A stretch of 64,000 nt of DNA, taken from the NCBI GenBank assembly GCA_015231795.1, contig JADGAX010000007.1:1-64000 (forward strand). Direction: 5' to 3'. The stretch is from Alphaproteobacteria bacterium (GTDB taxonomy: Bacteria > Pseudomonadota > Alphaproteobacteria > Rhodospirillales > WMHbin7). The notes beneath the pieces were generated by a model. It saw nothing but the letters and a program-made list of their open reading frames with translations. It was not told where the DNA came from and did no database searches. Made by a program: the position numbers and the translations under genes. Below, one piece after another: positions 32,447 to 40,848 of this stretch; within the stretch, counting starts at the first letter, position 1; every line of letters starts with the position of its first letter.

Positions 32447-34210
32447 ATGAATGTTCTTGGCCTCTCTTTCGATTATCACGATGCCGCTGCGGCCCTGCTG
32501 GTGAAGGGGGAAATCGTTGCCGCCGCAGAAGAAGAGCGGTTCTCGCGCAAGAAGCATGACGCGTCGTACCCGGCCCGGGCCGTGGCCTTCTGCCTGGAAC
32601 AGGCGGGAATTGGTGCCGGCGAGCTGGATGCCGTCGTCTTCTACGAATTCCCCTTCCTGAAATTCGAGCGCATTCTCGACCGGGCGATCCGCACCTTTCC
32701 AAAAAGTCTAGGCTACATCAAAAAAGCCTCCGAGAGCTGGTTTCGCACCGACAAGTTCGATGTCGCCGCACGCATTTCCGCCGACCTGGGGATCGGCCGC
32801 GACAAGATCCATTTCGTTCGCCACCACGCTTCGCATGCGGCGGCAGCCTTTTATTGTTCCCCTTTCGAAGAGGCGACCATCGTTACCCTTGATGGCGCCG
32901 GAGAGTTCGAAACGGCCACGATGGGGCTTGGCGACGCACAAGGGCTGCGGGTTCTGAACCGTTTTTGTTATCCGCATTCCGTCGGGCTGTTTTACAGCGC
33001 CATGACGGCTTTTCTTGGCTTTGAAGTCAACGAAGGCGAATACAAGGTCATGGGTATGGCGGGATTCGGAAGGCCCACGCAAACCGACAAGATCAGAAAA
33101 CTGGTCCGCTATTCCGGCAAACGTTTCCGGGTGGACCTGTCCTATTTCAACTTCGACACGCCCGCCGATTCTTTTGCCAAGCCCAAGCTGAACGAGCTTT
33201 TGGGCACGCCCAGGATTCCCGAAAGCCCCTTCGATGTCGGCGATCCGGCCCTGCCCGAGGTTGACGATCCTGTGCAGACGTCCAGCCGTCATTACGCCGA
33301 CATCGCCGCCAGCCTGCAACGCGTGACAGAGGACATCATTCTTGAAATCGTCAAGGACGCTGTCATGGAAACCGGAATCCGCAATGTCGTTTTGGCCGGT
33401 GGCGTGGCGCTGAACTCGCTGGCCAATGGGCGGATCATCCGGGAACTTGGCTATCCGCTCTATGTCCATCCTGCGGCGGGCGATGCTGGCGGCGCGCTGG
33501 GGGCGGCCCTTCATCACTATGTTTGCACGCACCGGCAGCCAAGGCCGAAGCCCCTGACCCGCGCCTTTCTTGGCAAGGGTTACGACGATGCGCTAATCCG
33601 CGACACGCTGGAACGTTCGGCAGTGTCCAGCGTGTCTTACGTCGATGATGATGAAGAGCTGTTGGCAAGAACGGCCAAATTGTTGCAGGATGGCCATGTT
33701 GTTGGCTGGTTTCAGGACCGCTTCGAGTGGGGGCCGCGCGCCTTGGGGGCTCGCAGCATTCTGGGCAATCCGGCCATTTCCGGCATGCGGCGCACCATCA
33801 ACGAGAAAATCAAGTTCCGCGAACCTTTCCGCCCCTTCGCTCCGGCGGTTCTCGCCGAACGGGCCGCTGACTTCTTCGAAATGGATGCGCCCAAGACCCT
33901 TAGCCAGCCCGAGAATTTCATGCTGGCCGTCCACCGTGTCCGTCCCGAGATGCAAGCGGTCATTCCGTCGGTTACTCATGTCGACGGCACAGCCAGGGTG
34001 CAACTGCTGTGGCCTGATCAAAACCGTTTTCGCAAGCTTGTCGAGGCTTTTGACCGTCTGACGGGCATTCCCGTCATCTTGAATACGTCGTTTAACCGGC
34101 GCGGCGAGCCGATCGTCGCTTCGCCGCAGGACGCCTTGACGACCTTCTCCTGGAGCGGCATGGACTATCTGGTCATGTCCAATTTCATCATTGGAAAGGA
34201 CGTTCTGTAA
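32447..34210 (+). CDS. Carbamoyltransferase, NodU/CmcH type (second copy)
   Basis: A 587-residue paralogue of the gene at 20277 with all hallmark blocks: VLGLSFDYHDAAAALLVKGEIVAAAEEERFSRKKHD, VRHHASHAAAAFY, LDGAGEFETATMG, NEGEYKVMGMAGFG, VLAGGVALNSLANGRI, EWGPRALGARSILGNP and FREPFRPFAPAVLAE. The two proteins share order of motifs but differ clearly in length and in the middle region, so they probably act on different hydroxyls or sugars. It starts a new operon with an SGNH hydrolase and a micro membrane protein. Product would be a carbamoyl ester on a glycan. Confidence 0.9.
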   Translation: MNVLGLSFDYHDAAAALLVKGEIVAAAEEERFSRKKHDASYPARAVAFCLEQAGIGAGELDAVVFYEFPFLKFERILDRAIRTFPKSLGYIKKASESWFRTDKFDVAARISADLGIGRDKIHFVRHHASHAAAAFYCSPFEEATIVTLDGAGEFETATMGLGDAQGLRVLNRFCYPHSVGLFYSAMTAFLGFEVNEGEYKVMGMAGFGRPTQTDKIRKLVRYSGKRFRVDLSYFNFDTPADSFAKPKLNELLGTPRIPESPFDVGDPALPEVDDPVQTSSRHYADIAASLQRVTEDIILEIVKDAVMETGIRNVVLAGGVALNSLANGRIIRELGYPLYVHPAAGDAGGALGAALHHYVCTHRQPRPKPLTRAFLGKGYDDALIRDTLERSAVSSVSYVDDDEELLARTAKLLQDGHVVGWFQDRFEWGPRALGARSILGNPAISGMRRTINEKIKFREPFRPFAPAVLAERAADFFEMDAPKTLSQPENFMLAVHRVRPEMQAVIPSVTHVDGTARVQLLWPDQNRFRKLVEAFDRLTGIPVILNTSFNRRGEPIVASPQDALTTFSWSGMDYLVMSNFIIGKDVL

Positions 34211-35554
34211 ATGGCGGTTCTGCTGATCCTGCCGGAATTCGAAATCGGTCAGCGCGATTTCTGCCGCTTTCTTGTTTCCTTGTCGCTAAACATGCCTGAC
34301 CAGTCTGTGACCGTCGCCGCTGCCCCAACCTGGGCGCCTCGCCATAGCCTCAACCTTGGCCGCGATGTCGAGTATCTTGATCCAAGACGGATTGCGGGCA
34401 GCTTTCAGCATCTGGTCTTCGTCGTCAAAGACAACGGCAAGGAACCGCCGTTCGACGTGGCGAAGGCCCTGGGTCCAGCCTTGACTGAGATGCATCTATA
34501 TCGATTTACCCTGTGCTACCCTTATTTCAGGGCCCGTCTGGAATGGCTCTCCGGCCCCGATTATGCCGCCGCCTATCCGGCCATTGACAAGCATGTTTTC
34601 AACCGCCTTTCCCCTTATGGAACAGATTTTTTCTATTATTTTCCATATGCCTATTTGTTCCGCGAGTTGGGCGTCGGGCCCTTGAACGAATTCGGCATGC
34701 GCATCGATAAGAAGCTCGGCGCTTTTTCCAATCGTGCGTCGAATCATAAGCTGGTTGTCGTCTACGGTGGCTCCGCCGCCTGGAGTCTCGACTGCCTTCA
34801 CAGCGAAATGTTTTCCTTCCGCCTTGAAGTGAAGCTGAACGAATGGGCGGCGGCCTCGTCGCGCGGCATGACGTTTTCCGTGTTGAACATGGGACAGCAT
34901 GGCAATGTGGTGATGAATGAGATTATTAATCATGTCCTGTTTGCCGATCAACTGGCGCCGGATATCGTCATTGCTCATGACGGGTTTAACGATCTGGTCT
35001 ATGGCGTGGTTTGCGATACGGCGCTGCTTAGCCAGCATCAGATTTGCTACCAGCACAATCTCGAGGAATGGTCGCAGATTCTGCATGCGACCGGCGACCG
35101 GCCAGGCAATCACCAGGGCGAGAAGATCTACGCAATCAAGAATACGCCGCACGCCATTCTGTCAGCTTACCTGAATAGAAAGAAGCAATTGTCGGATATG
35201 GTGACGGCGAAAGGCGGAAAGTTCATCTGGGGGCTTCAGCCTTTTGTCGAAAGCAAGGCCGAGATGCATCCTGAAGAGATAGCATGGAAAAACCGCGCAC
35301 AAGACGATCAACGCGATCTGGGTAACGGTTTTGCCAATGCAAAAATGCTGCTCGACGCGCTTAGCGGCCATCTGTCGAAAATGGATATCGACAACGTAGA
35401 CCTTCACCGCAGCTTTCAGCGCCTAGGCGCCGAGCAGCACATTTTCGTTGATAATGTTCATCTTTCGCCCGAGGGCGACGACCTGATCGCCGATGAATAT
35501 TTCTCTTTCATCCGGCAACGGATAGAAAATGGACGCTGGTTTGCAGATGCTTAA
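34211..35554 (+). CDS. SGNH-type hydrolase-like protein
   Basis: A 447-residue protein beginning right after the carbamoyltransferase stop (ATG 34211). The SGNH catalytic set is complete: nucleophile VVVYGGS (Ser187), HDGFNDLVYG (Asn260) and DNVH (Asp414, His417). It has no obvious signal peptide or long hydrophobic segment, unlike the SGNH protein at 13990. Such enzymes remove or transfer acyl or acetyl groups on glycans, lipids or lipopolysaccharide. Adjacent to a carbamoyltransferase, it may deacylate a carrier-bound intermediate. It is followed by a micro membrane protein gene 11 bases downstream. Confidence 0.75.
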   Translation: MAVLLILPEFEIGQRDFCRFLVSLSLNMPDQSVTVAAAPTWAPRHSLNLGRDVEYLDPRRIAGSFQHLVFVVKDNGKEPPFDVAKALGPALTEMHLYRFTLCYPYFRARLEWLSGPDYAAAYPAIDKHVFNRLSPYGTDFFYYFPYAYLFRELGVGPLNEFGMRIDKKLGAFSNRASNHKLVVVYGGSAAWSLDCLHSEMFSFRLEVKLNEWAAASSRGMTFSVLNMGQHGNVVMNEIINHVLFADQLAPDIVIAHDGFNDLVYGVVCDTALLSQHQICYQHNLEEWSQILHATGDRPGNHQGEKIYAIKNTPHAILSAYLNRKKQLSDMVTAKGGKFIWGLQPFVESKAEMHPEEIAWKNRAQDDQRDLGNGFANAKMLLDALSGHLSKMDIDNVDLHRSFQRLGAEQHIFVDNVHLSPEGDDLIADEYFSFIRQRIENGRWFADA

Positions 35555-35565
35555 GGAGGGCTGAC

Positions 35566-35745
35566 ATGCTGAAAAGAGATGCGAAACGCCTGTTCGGTTT
35601 GCTTGTTATGGCGGCAAATGCCGGTCAGTGGCGGACCATTCTGTTCTTTCTGCTCGGATTTCCTTGGCTGCTTGGGCTATTGGCGAAAATCCGAGCAAAT
35701 CGTGAAGGAGAAAAAATCTCGCCTTTTATTTATACTATTCATTGA
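35566..35745 (+). CDS. Micro membrane protein, 59 residues
   Basis: Starts at ATG 35566 with a near-consensus AAGGAGGG five bases upstream. It has a basic N-terminus (MLKRDAKR), a hydrophobic middle and a strong helix TILFFLLGFPWLLGLLA (residues about 24-40), followed by a basic polar tail (KIRANREGEK). One or two transmembrane helices are likely. It lies 11 bases after the SGNH gene, mirroring the micro-protein beside the SGNH gene at 13990, which supports a real, functionally linked protein. Sequence homology to the other micro-protein is not evident. The strong ribosome binding site makes it a good gene. Confidence 0.75.
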   Translation: MLKRDAKRLFGLLVMAANAGQWRTILFFLLGFPWLLGLLAKIRANREGEKISPFIYTIH

Positions 35746-35774
35746 TTGAAACGCTTTCTGAGATCTCTTATCTT
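35746..35774 (+). promoter_or_regulatory. Candidate promoter for the radical SAM operon
   Basis: TTGAAA (35746-35751) and TATCTT (35769-35774) are separated by 17 bases, right after the micro-protein stop. The surroundings are A+T-rich (by direct count, bases 35701-35820 have 45 G/C of 120), unlike the genes around. Transcription would enter the radical SAM gene at 35815. Confidence 0.5.
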
Positions 35775-35814
35775 TTCTATATAGGGTTTCGGTCTTGGAG
35801 AAACTGCATCGGTC

Positions 35815-36885
35815 ATGTCGGGCCTCGTTTATAGCCATCTGAAGTTCGTCAACTTTCCCGACCGGATTGCGGCCTTGCAGGCCGGAAAGCTGGCGGCTCC
35901 CGTGCATGTCCGCATCAAGCCGATCAACCGCTGCAATCACAATTGCTGGTACTGCGCCTATCGTAAGAACAACCTGCAGCTAGGCCAGGACATGAGCGAG
36001 CAGGACGTCCTGCCCGAAGCCAAGATGTTTGAAATCGCCGATGACCTTTCGCAAATGGGGGTCCGCGCAGTGACGTTCTCGGGCGGCGGAGAGCCCTTGT
36101 TGTACAAGAAGCTGCCCGAGCTGATCGAACTGCTGGACAAGGGCGGCATCAGGGTTGCGGCGCTGACCAACGGAACAGCCTTGTCCGGGCGCAATGCCGA
36201 AGCTTTCGCCCGCCATGGAACATGGGTGCGCATTTCCATCGACGCTTGGGATGATGCATCATACGCGCTTGCGCGGGGCATCAAGGACAAGGAATTCACC
36301 CGGGTTGTCGACAATATCCGCGATTTTGCGGCGCGGAAAAGCCGCTGTCTGCTGGGTATCAGCATTATCGTCACCAAGGACAATTACCGGCATCTGTCCG
36401 GGATGATCTCTCTGTTCAAGTCGCTTGGCGTCAACCATGTCAGCCTGTCGGGCGTCGTAATCGACAACGATGGAAGGGCCAACAACGCTTACCATGCCCC
36501 ATTCTATGAAGAGGTGACGAAATCCATTCTGGACTGTCAGAAGCGGCTAAGCAGCGATGATTTTCGCATCGTGAATTATTATCACGAAATCGAGGAGCGC
36601 TTTGACAAGGCCTATACCTTCTGCCCGTTCCAGCAGTTCCAAACCGTCATTGGCGCCGATGCCACGGTTTATACCTGCCATGACAAGGCTTATACCGCCA
36701 AGGGCGTCCTGGGCTCGATCAAGGACCGTTCGTTCAAGGATTTTTGGTTCTCCGACGAGTGCCGCGAGAAATTATGGGCAATCAATCCAAGCCTTGACTG
36801 CAGGCACCACTGCGTCGCGCACAAGCGCAATCTGATCTTGACCGAGATTCTCAGCCTCGACCAAGACCACAGCTGCTTCGTATAG
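35815..36885 (+). CDS. Radical SAM protein with SPASM-like C-terminus (island copy 1)
   Basis: A 356-residue iron-sulfur enzyme. The 4Fe-4S-binding motif is Cys40-x3-Cys44-x2-Cys47 (CNHNCWYC), followed by GGGEPLL and further radical SAM barrel features (SIDAW). The C-terminal region has additional cysteines (FCPFQQF, VYTCHDK, CRHHC) that could bind auxiliary clusters, as in SPASM proteins that modify peptides, sugars or cyclitols. Directly followed by a methyltransferase gene. In a sugar cluster, radical SAM enzymes of this type can epimerise, dehydrogenate or rearrange a ring. Actual substrate unknown. Confidence 0.85.
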   Translation: MSGLVYSHLKFVNFPDRIAALQAGKLAAPVHVRIKPINRCNHNCWYCAYRKNNLQLGQDMSEQDVLPEAKMFEIADDLSQMGVRAVTFSGGGEPLLYKKLPELIELLDKGGIRVAALTNGTALSGRNAEAFARHGTWVRISIDAWDDASYALARGIKDKEFTRVVDNIRDFAARKSRCLLGISIIVTKDNYRHLSGMISLFKSLGVNHVSLSGVVIDNDGRANNAYHAPFYEEVTKSILDCQKRLSSDDFRIVNYYHEIEERFDKAYTFCPFQQFQTVIGADATVYTCHDKAYTAKGVLGSIKDRSFKDFWFSDECREKLWAINPSLDCRHHCVAHKRNLILTEILSLDQDHSCFV

Positions 36886-36895
36886 CGGATACGTC

Positions 36896-37558
36896 ATGCC
36901 GGAAATCGATTTCCTGACCTCGGTCCACAACTGCACGAAGCGCGATTATCTGGCCCGTGTCAATGTCTTCGACAAGTCGGAATGCGCTGTCATTGCCAAG
37001 CAGTTCGGCTACGACTATTGGGATGGCGACCGCCGTTTTGGCTATGGTGGATATGCTTACGATGGCCGCTGGCGTCCGGTCGCCGAGGCCATGGCCCGTC
37101 ATTATGGCCTCAAGGCTCAAGACAAGGTTCTTGATATTGGCTGCGGCAAGGCCCACCTTCTCTTGGAGCTGACCCGTGCGGTGCCTGGCCTTGTGGTGGC
37201 TGGTCTCGATTTGTCCGCTTATGCCATCGAGAATGCGCCCGAGGAAATCAGGCCCAATCTGCGTCAAGGATGTGCGACATCGCTTCCCTGGCCTGACAAG
37301 GAGTTCGACCTCGTCTTCTCCATCAATGTTTTGCACAACCTATATAATTACGACCTTGTCGCGGCTTTGAGGGAGATCACGCGCACTTCGAACAAAGGCG
37401 CCTATGTCTGCGTCGAATCCTACCGGAGCGAACGCGAGAAAATGAATCTGCTGTACTGGCAATTGACCTGTGAATGCTTCTATACGCCAAAAGAGTGGCT
37501 ATGGCTGTTCGGTCAGGCCGGATACAATGGCGATTACGGTTTCGTGTATCATGAGTAA
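36896..37558 (+). CDS. Class I SAM-dependent methyltransferase (copy B of a pair)
   Basis: A 220-residue paralogue of the gene at 27579. It has FGYDYWDGDRRFGYGGYAYDGRWRPVAEAMARHYGLKAQDKVLDIGCGKAHLLLEL, with SAM motif VLDIGCGKAHL, and SINVLHNLYNYDLVAALREITR. Equal length and shared blocks show a common origin. It overlaps the FkbM gene downstream by eight bases and is 11 bases from the radical SAM gene upstream, so it belongs to that operon. Confidence 0.8.
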   Translation: MPEIDFLTSVHNCTKRDYLARVNVFDKSECAVIAKQFGYDYWDGDRRFGYGGYAYDGRWRPVAEAMARHYGLKAQDKVLDIGCGKAHLLLELTRAVPGLVVAGLDLSAYAIENAPEEIRPNLRQGCATSLPWPDKEFDLVFSINVLHNLYNYDLVAALREITRTSNKGAYVCVESYRSEREKMNLLYWQLTCECFYTPKEWLWLFGQAGYNGDYGFVYHE

Positions 37559-38444
37559 ACAAGCAGAGAGCAGTGGTTTTGACGCCAACAGTGCAAGTGC
37601 GGCGCTTGACGATTTGATTCATTGTTTACCGGATATTCACGCCTATCATGCTTCGACAACGCACCTGCACCGGCTTTTGTCACCGATAGCATTGCAGGCG
37701 GCGCACGCTTTGTTCCGCGACCCGAACATGCAGTCCAAGAGCTTTTCCGTATTCGGCGATGTCGTGATGCCCTATGTCGAAATGGGAAAAGTCGATTCTG
37801 TCGATATTCTTAATTTGAACGAACTTATTTTGTTCTCCTTTTATTGGAAGAACCGTCACATCTACAGTCACGCCGCCGACCTTGGCGCCAATATCGGCTG
37901 GCACAGCCTGCTTCTTTCACGGGTGGGCTATGAGGTGCGCGCCTGGGAGCCTGACCCCGGCACTTTCGCCCTTCTTCGGCGCAACCTTGATGCCAATCGA
38001 TGCGCCAGCGTAACCCCTTATTGCAGTGCCGTTTCAGTGCATGATGGTACGGCGCGCTTCGTCCGCGTTCTCGGCAACCTGACGTCAAGCCACATTGAGG
38101 GTTCGAAGACGGCTCCCTATGGTGAGTTGGAAATGTTCGACGTTCCGCTGACGGCTTTTTCTCCGATCGCCGCGTGGGCTGATTTGGTCAAAATCGATAT
38201 CGAAGGACATGAGGCCGACCTGCTCTGCTCGACCGATGCCTCCGTCTGGCAAGCAACCGACGCCCTGGCCGAGATTGGAACGCATGAGAACGCCCAGCGG
38301 TTATTCGAGCATTTCAATCGGATCGGCGTTTCCATCTTCAGCCAGAAGATTGGCTGGCAGCGCGTGCGCAGTGCCGACGACATTCCGGTTCACTATAGCG
38401 AGGGCAGCGTTTTCATTTCAACGAAGGCGGCAATGCCATGGTAG
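37551..38444 (+). CDS. FkbM-family O-methyltransferase
   Basis: A 297-residue protein; ATG 37551 overlaps the previous gene by eight bases. The middle has HAADLGANIGWHSLLLSRVGYEVRAWEPDPGTFALLRRNL (SAM-binding, residues about 106-145) and the FkbM signature LVKIDIEGHEADLL. FkbM enzymes methylate hydroxyls of macrolides or sugars; many sit in glycan clusters. An N-terminal extension of about 100 residues is not recognised. A start at 37470 is possible but less likely. Confidence 0.85.
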   Translation: MSKQAESSGFDANSASAALDDLIHCLPDIHAYHASTTHLHRLLSPIALQAAHALFRDPNMQSKSFSVFGDVVMPYVEMGKVDSVDILNLNELILFSFYWKNRHIYSHAADLGANIGWHSLLLSRVGYEVRAWEPDPGTFALLRRNLDANRCASVTPYCSAVSVHDGTARFVRVLGNLTSSHIEGSKTAPYGELEMFDVPLTAFSPIAAWADLVKIDIEGHEADLLCSTDASVWQATDALAEIGTHENAQRLFEHFNRIGVSIFSQKIGWQRVRSADDIPVHYSEGSVFISTKAAMPW

Positions 38445-38475
38445 GCGCCTTGTCATTCAGGGAAAGCGTGACGCC

Positions 38476-39972
38476 ATGATGCGGGTCATGCTGGTCATCC
38501 CGAATTCGGAATGGTATGCCCCGGGGACCTTTTGGCACCTTCATCCCTATCCCCTGGCCTTGCTGGCAGCGATGCTGGACCGTAACGACCACGTCATTCA
38601 TATTCTCGATGCCAATGCCGATGCTCTGACGCCAGGGCAATTCGAGGCAGCCGTAAGGGACTGGCAGCCCGATGTCGTCGGTGTTTCGGTTCTGGCCAAC
38701 GAGTTCGCGGTTACAGGCCATGTCGCCTGCAGTTGCGTCAAGAATGTATCGAAAACCATTGTAACCGTGCTTGGCGGCGTCTACCCGACTTCACGCCCAG
38801 CTGATGCCATCAAGGATTCGCATGTTGACTTCGTGGCGATTGGTGAAGGCGAATATTTGTTTCCTCAGTTGTTGGACCACCTTGCCGGAAAGGCGCCACT
38901 TCCAGACAAAGGACTGGCCTATCTGAAGGATGGGCGCGCCGTCGTCCAGGAGCGCGCCCCTTTCATTCAGGACCTGGATGCCATTCCCTATCCTGCTTAC
39001 GATCTTATCGACTTTAATCGCTATGCGACGAAGGTCTATAAGTACATTGTCGATGCCCCGCGCGCTCTTCCCTACGCTAAACTCGTGACAAGCCGCGGCT
39101 GCCCGATTGGTTGCACCTTTTGTCAGGTTGAAACCATCTCCGGAAAAATGACCAGGTATCAATCGCCCGCCCGGGTTGTCGACGAGATGGAATGGCTGGT
39201 CGGCACTTATGGCGTCAAGGCCTTCGAATTCCTGGACGACAATTTTCTGGGCCACCGTGGTCGAGCACTGGCTATTTTCAACGAAATGATCCGCCGGCAG
39301 CTTCCCGTCGTTTGGAACGCTATGAATGTCAGCGCCTTTTATCTTTCAGAAGAGATGCTGGAAGTGATGAGGGCTTCGGGCTGCCGGTATGTTTCGATTG
39401 CAGTCGAGTCCGGCGTTCAAAGGGTTCTGAAAGAGATTATTCGAAAGCCAATTGACCTAGCCCATGTCAAGCGCCTGATTGCCAAAGCCAAAAGCCTTGG
39501 CATGGATACAAGCACGCTTTGGGTTATCGGCTCGCCCGGCGAGACGTGGGATGAAATCCGCACGACTTTGACCGTCGCCGAGGAGATCGACGCCCACTAT
39601 GTGAAAATCAACTTGGCAACCCCTTATCCGGGCACAAAACTTTTCGATATGGCGGTCAGCGGGGGGTATCTTCCTGAAGACTTTTCATTCGACGACATCG
39701 CCTGGGGTCAGGCCAGTTTCCAGACGGAAGAATTCTCAAAAGCCGAGCTGACGGTTCTTCGCGCCTTCGAATGGGACAGAATCAATTTTTCGAATGCCGA
39801 CAGGTGCCGTGAAATCGCCCGGATGATGGGAATTGGCGAGGATCGCTTGGCCGAAATTCGCCGCTCTACCCGCGAGAATGCCCTCAAGATACTCCCTGGC
39901 CTTGGATCGAAGCAGACGGTGAACCAGCCACCGACTTGCGTTGGCGACTTGTCGATCTCGACGAACACCTAG
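38476..39972 (+). CDS. B12-binding-domain radical SAM protein
   Basis: A 498-residue protein. Start at ATG 38476; the open frame begins further upstream as a shadow of the FkbM gene. The N-terminal half (residues about 1-150) has the cobalamin-binding Rossmann pattern (VMLVIPNSEWY, ILDANADALTPGQFEAAVRDWQPDVVGVSVLANEF, VTVLGGVYPTSRPADAI, VDFVAIGEGEYLFPQLL) but not a typical DxHxxG, so cobalamin binding is uncertain. The radical SAM site is Cys209-x3-Cys213-x2-Cys216 (CPIGCTFC), with FLDDNF, VWNAMN, AVESGVQRVLKEI and WVIGSPGET. Members methylate or ring-contract sugars, lipids or antibiotics. Confidence 0.85.
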   Translation: MMRVMLVIPNSEWYAPGTFWHLHPYPLALLAAMLDRNDHVIHILDANADALTPGQFEAAVRDWQPDVVGVSVLANEFAVTGHVACSCVKNVSKTIVTVLGGVYPTSRPADAIKDSHVDFVAIGEGEYLFPQLLDHLAGKAPLPDKGLAYLKDGRAVVQERAPFIQDLDAIPYPAYDLIDFNRYATKVYKYIVDAPRALPYAKLVTSRGCPIGCTFCQVETISGKMTRYQSPARVVDEMEWLVGTYGVKAFEFLDDNFLGHRGRALAIFNEMIRRQLPVVWNAMNVSAFYLSEEMLEVMRASGCRYVSIAVESGVQRVLKEIIRKPIDLAHVKRLIAKAKSLGMDTSTLWVIGSPGETWDEIRTTLTVAEEIDAHYVKINLATPYPGTKLFDMAVSGGYLPEDFSFDDIAWGQASFQTEEFSKAELTVLRAFEWDRINFSNADRCREIARMMGIGEDRLAEIRRSTRENALKILPGLGSKQTVNQPPTCVGDLSISTNT

Positions 39973-39983
39973 ATGGTTCGAAC

Positions 39984-40847
39984 ATGACAGTTCTTCTTCT
40001 TGGCGGCAGCGGAAAAATCGGAACGGCACTCAGGCATGCCACAACGAATAGGCACGTTCTGTTCTCTCCAAGTTCGTCCGAGCTTGATTGCGCGGATTTC
40101 AACGAGCTTGACCGCATTGTCGACGCCTGCCAGCCAAGGGCGATTATCAACGCCGTCGTGTTCGGCAGTGTCGACGCCTGCGAGAACAACCCACAGCGAG
40201 CCCTGAAATTGAATGCCTTCCTGCCCCGCCATCTGGCAAGAAGATGCGCCAAGGATGGAATTCACCTCATCCATTTCAGCACGGATGTCGTATATTCCGG
40301 CTTGAGCAATCGCGCCCCTTATCGCGAGGATGACAGCCCGGATCCAATTAACACTTATGGCATGACCAAATATCTTGGGGACATCTTCATCCAGGAAGAA
40401 GCCAAGAACTATCACATTCTGCGGATTGGCGTGCTGTTCGGAAACAATCGTAAAGGCCATCAGTTTTTCGAGAAGATGGTCGTGCGTGCGAAGCGTGGCG
40501 AGGCCCTGAAGGCGGCAACGGATGTCGTTACCTCGCCGACATCAGCTATGGACGTTGCTGAACTGGTTTGTGCGCTTTTGGAAGGGGCCTGCATCTATCC
40601 CCCCCTTCTACATGCGGCGAATTCCGGCTCGGCAAGTCTTTACGACTTCCTGTCCTATGGGCTGTCCTGCCTGAATATCACGGCCAAGGTGGACCCTGTT
40701 TTGGCTTCGGCGTTCCCATCGGTTGCCCGGCGCTCACTGGCTACGCCACTTGCATCGAATTTCATCGTCAGAAGACCCTGGCAAGAAGCTCTGCTAGACT
40801 ATTGCCAGGCGACTTTGAATGCGATCTCATCTGCCAAGGACGAATGA
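39984..40847 (+). CDS. RmlD-like NAD(P)-dependent sugar reductase
   Basis: A 287-residue SDR with LLLGGSGKIGTALR as nucleotide site, SSSELDCADFNELDRIVDACQPRAIINAV, HFSTDVVYSG and the catalytic Y-G-M-T-K (INTYGMTKYLGDIF), followed by the RmlD-like ILRIGVLFGNN. It resembles dTDP-4-dehydrorhamnose reductase and would reduce a 4-keto group of a nucleotide sugar, matching the dehydratases upstream. ATG 39984 lies 11 bases after the radical SAM stop, so it belongs to the same operon. The symbol is withheld because the actual substrate is unknown. Confidence 0.85.
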   Translation: MTVLLLGGSGKIGTALRHATTNRHVLFSPSSSELDCADFNELDRIVDACQPRAIINAVVFGSVDACENNPQRALKLNAFLPRHLARRCAKDGIHLIHFSTDVVYSGLSNRAPYREDDSPDPINTYGMTKYLGDIFIQEEAKNYHILRIGVLFGNNRKGHQFFEKMVVRAKRGEALKAATDVVTSPTSAMDVAELVCALLEGACIYPPLLHAANSGSASLYDFLSYGLSCLNITAKVDPVLASAFPSVARRSLATPLASNFIVRRPWQEALLDYCQATLNAISSAKDE

Positions 40848-40848
40848 C

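Noticed and set aside
32277-32702. Minus-strand frame at the start of the carbamoyltransferase gene
   Set aside because: Arg/Pro/His-rich, no conserved motif, overlaps the true gene start and its leader.
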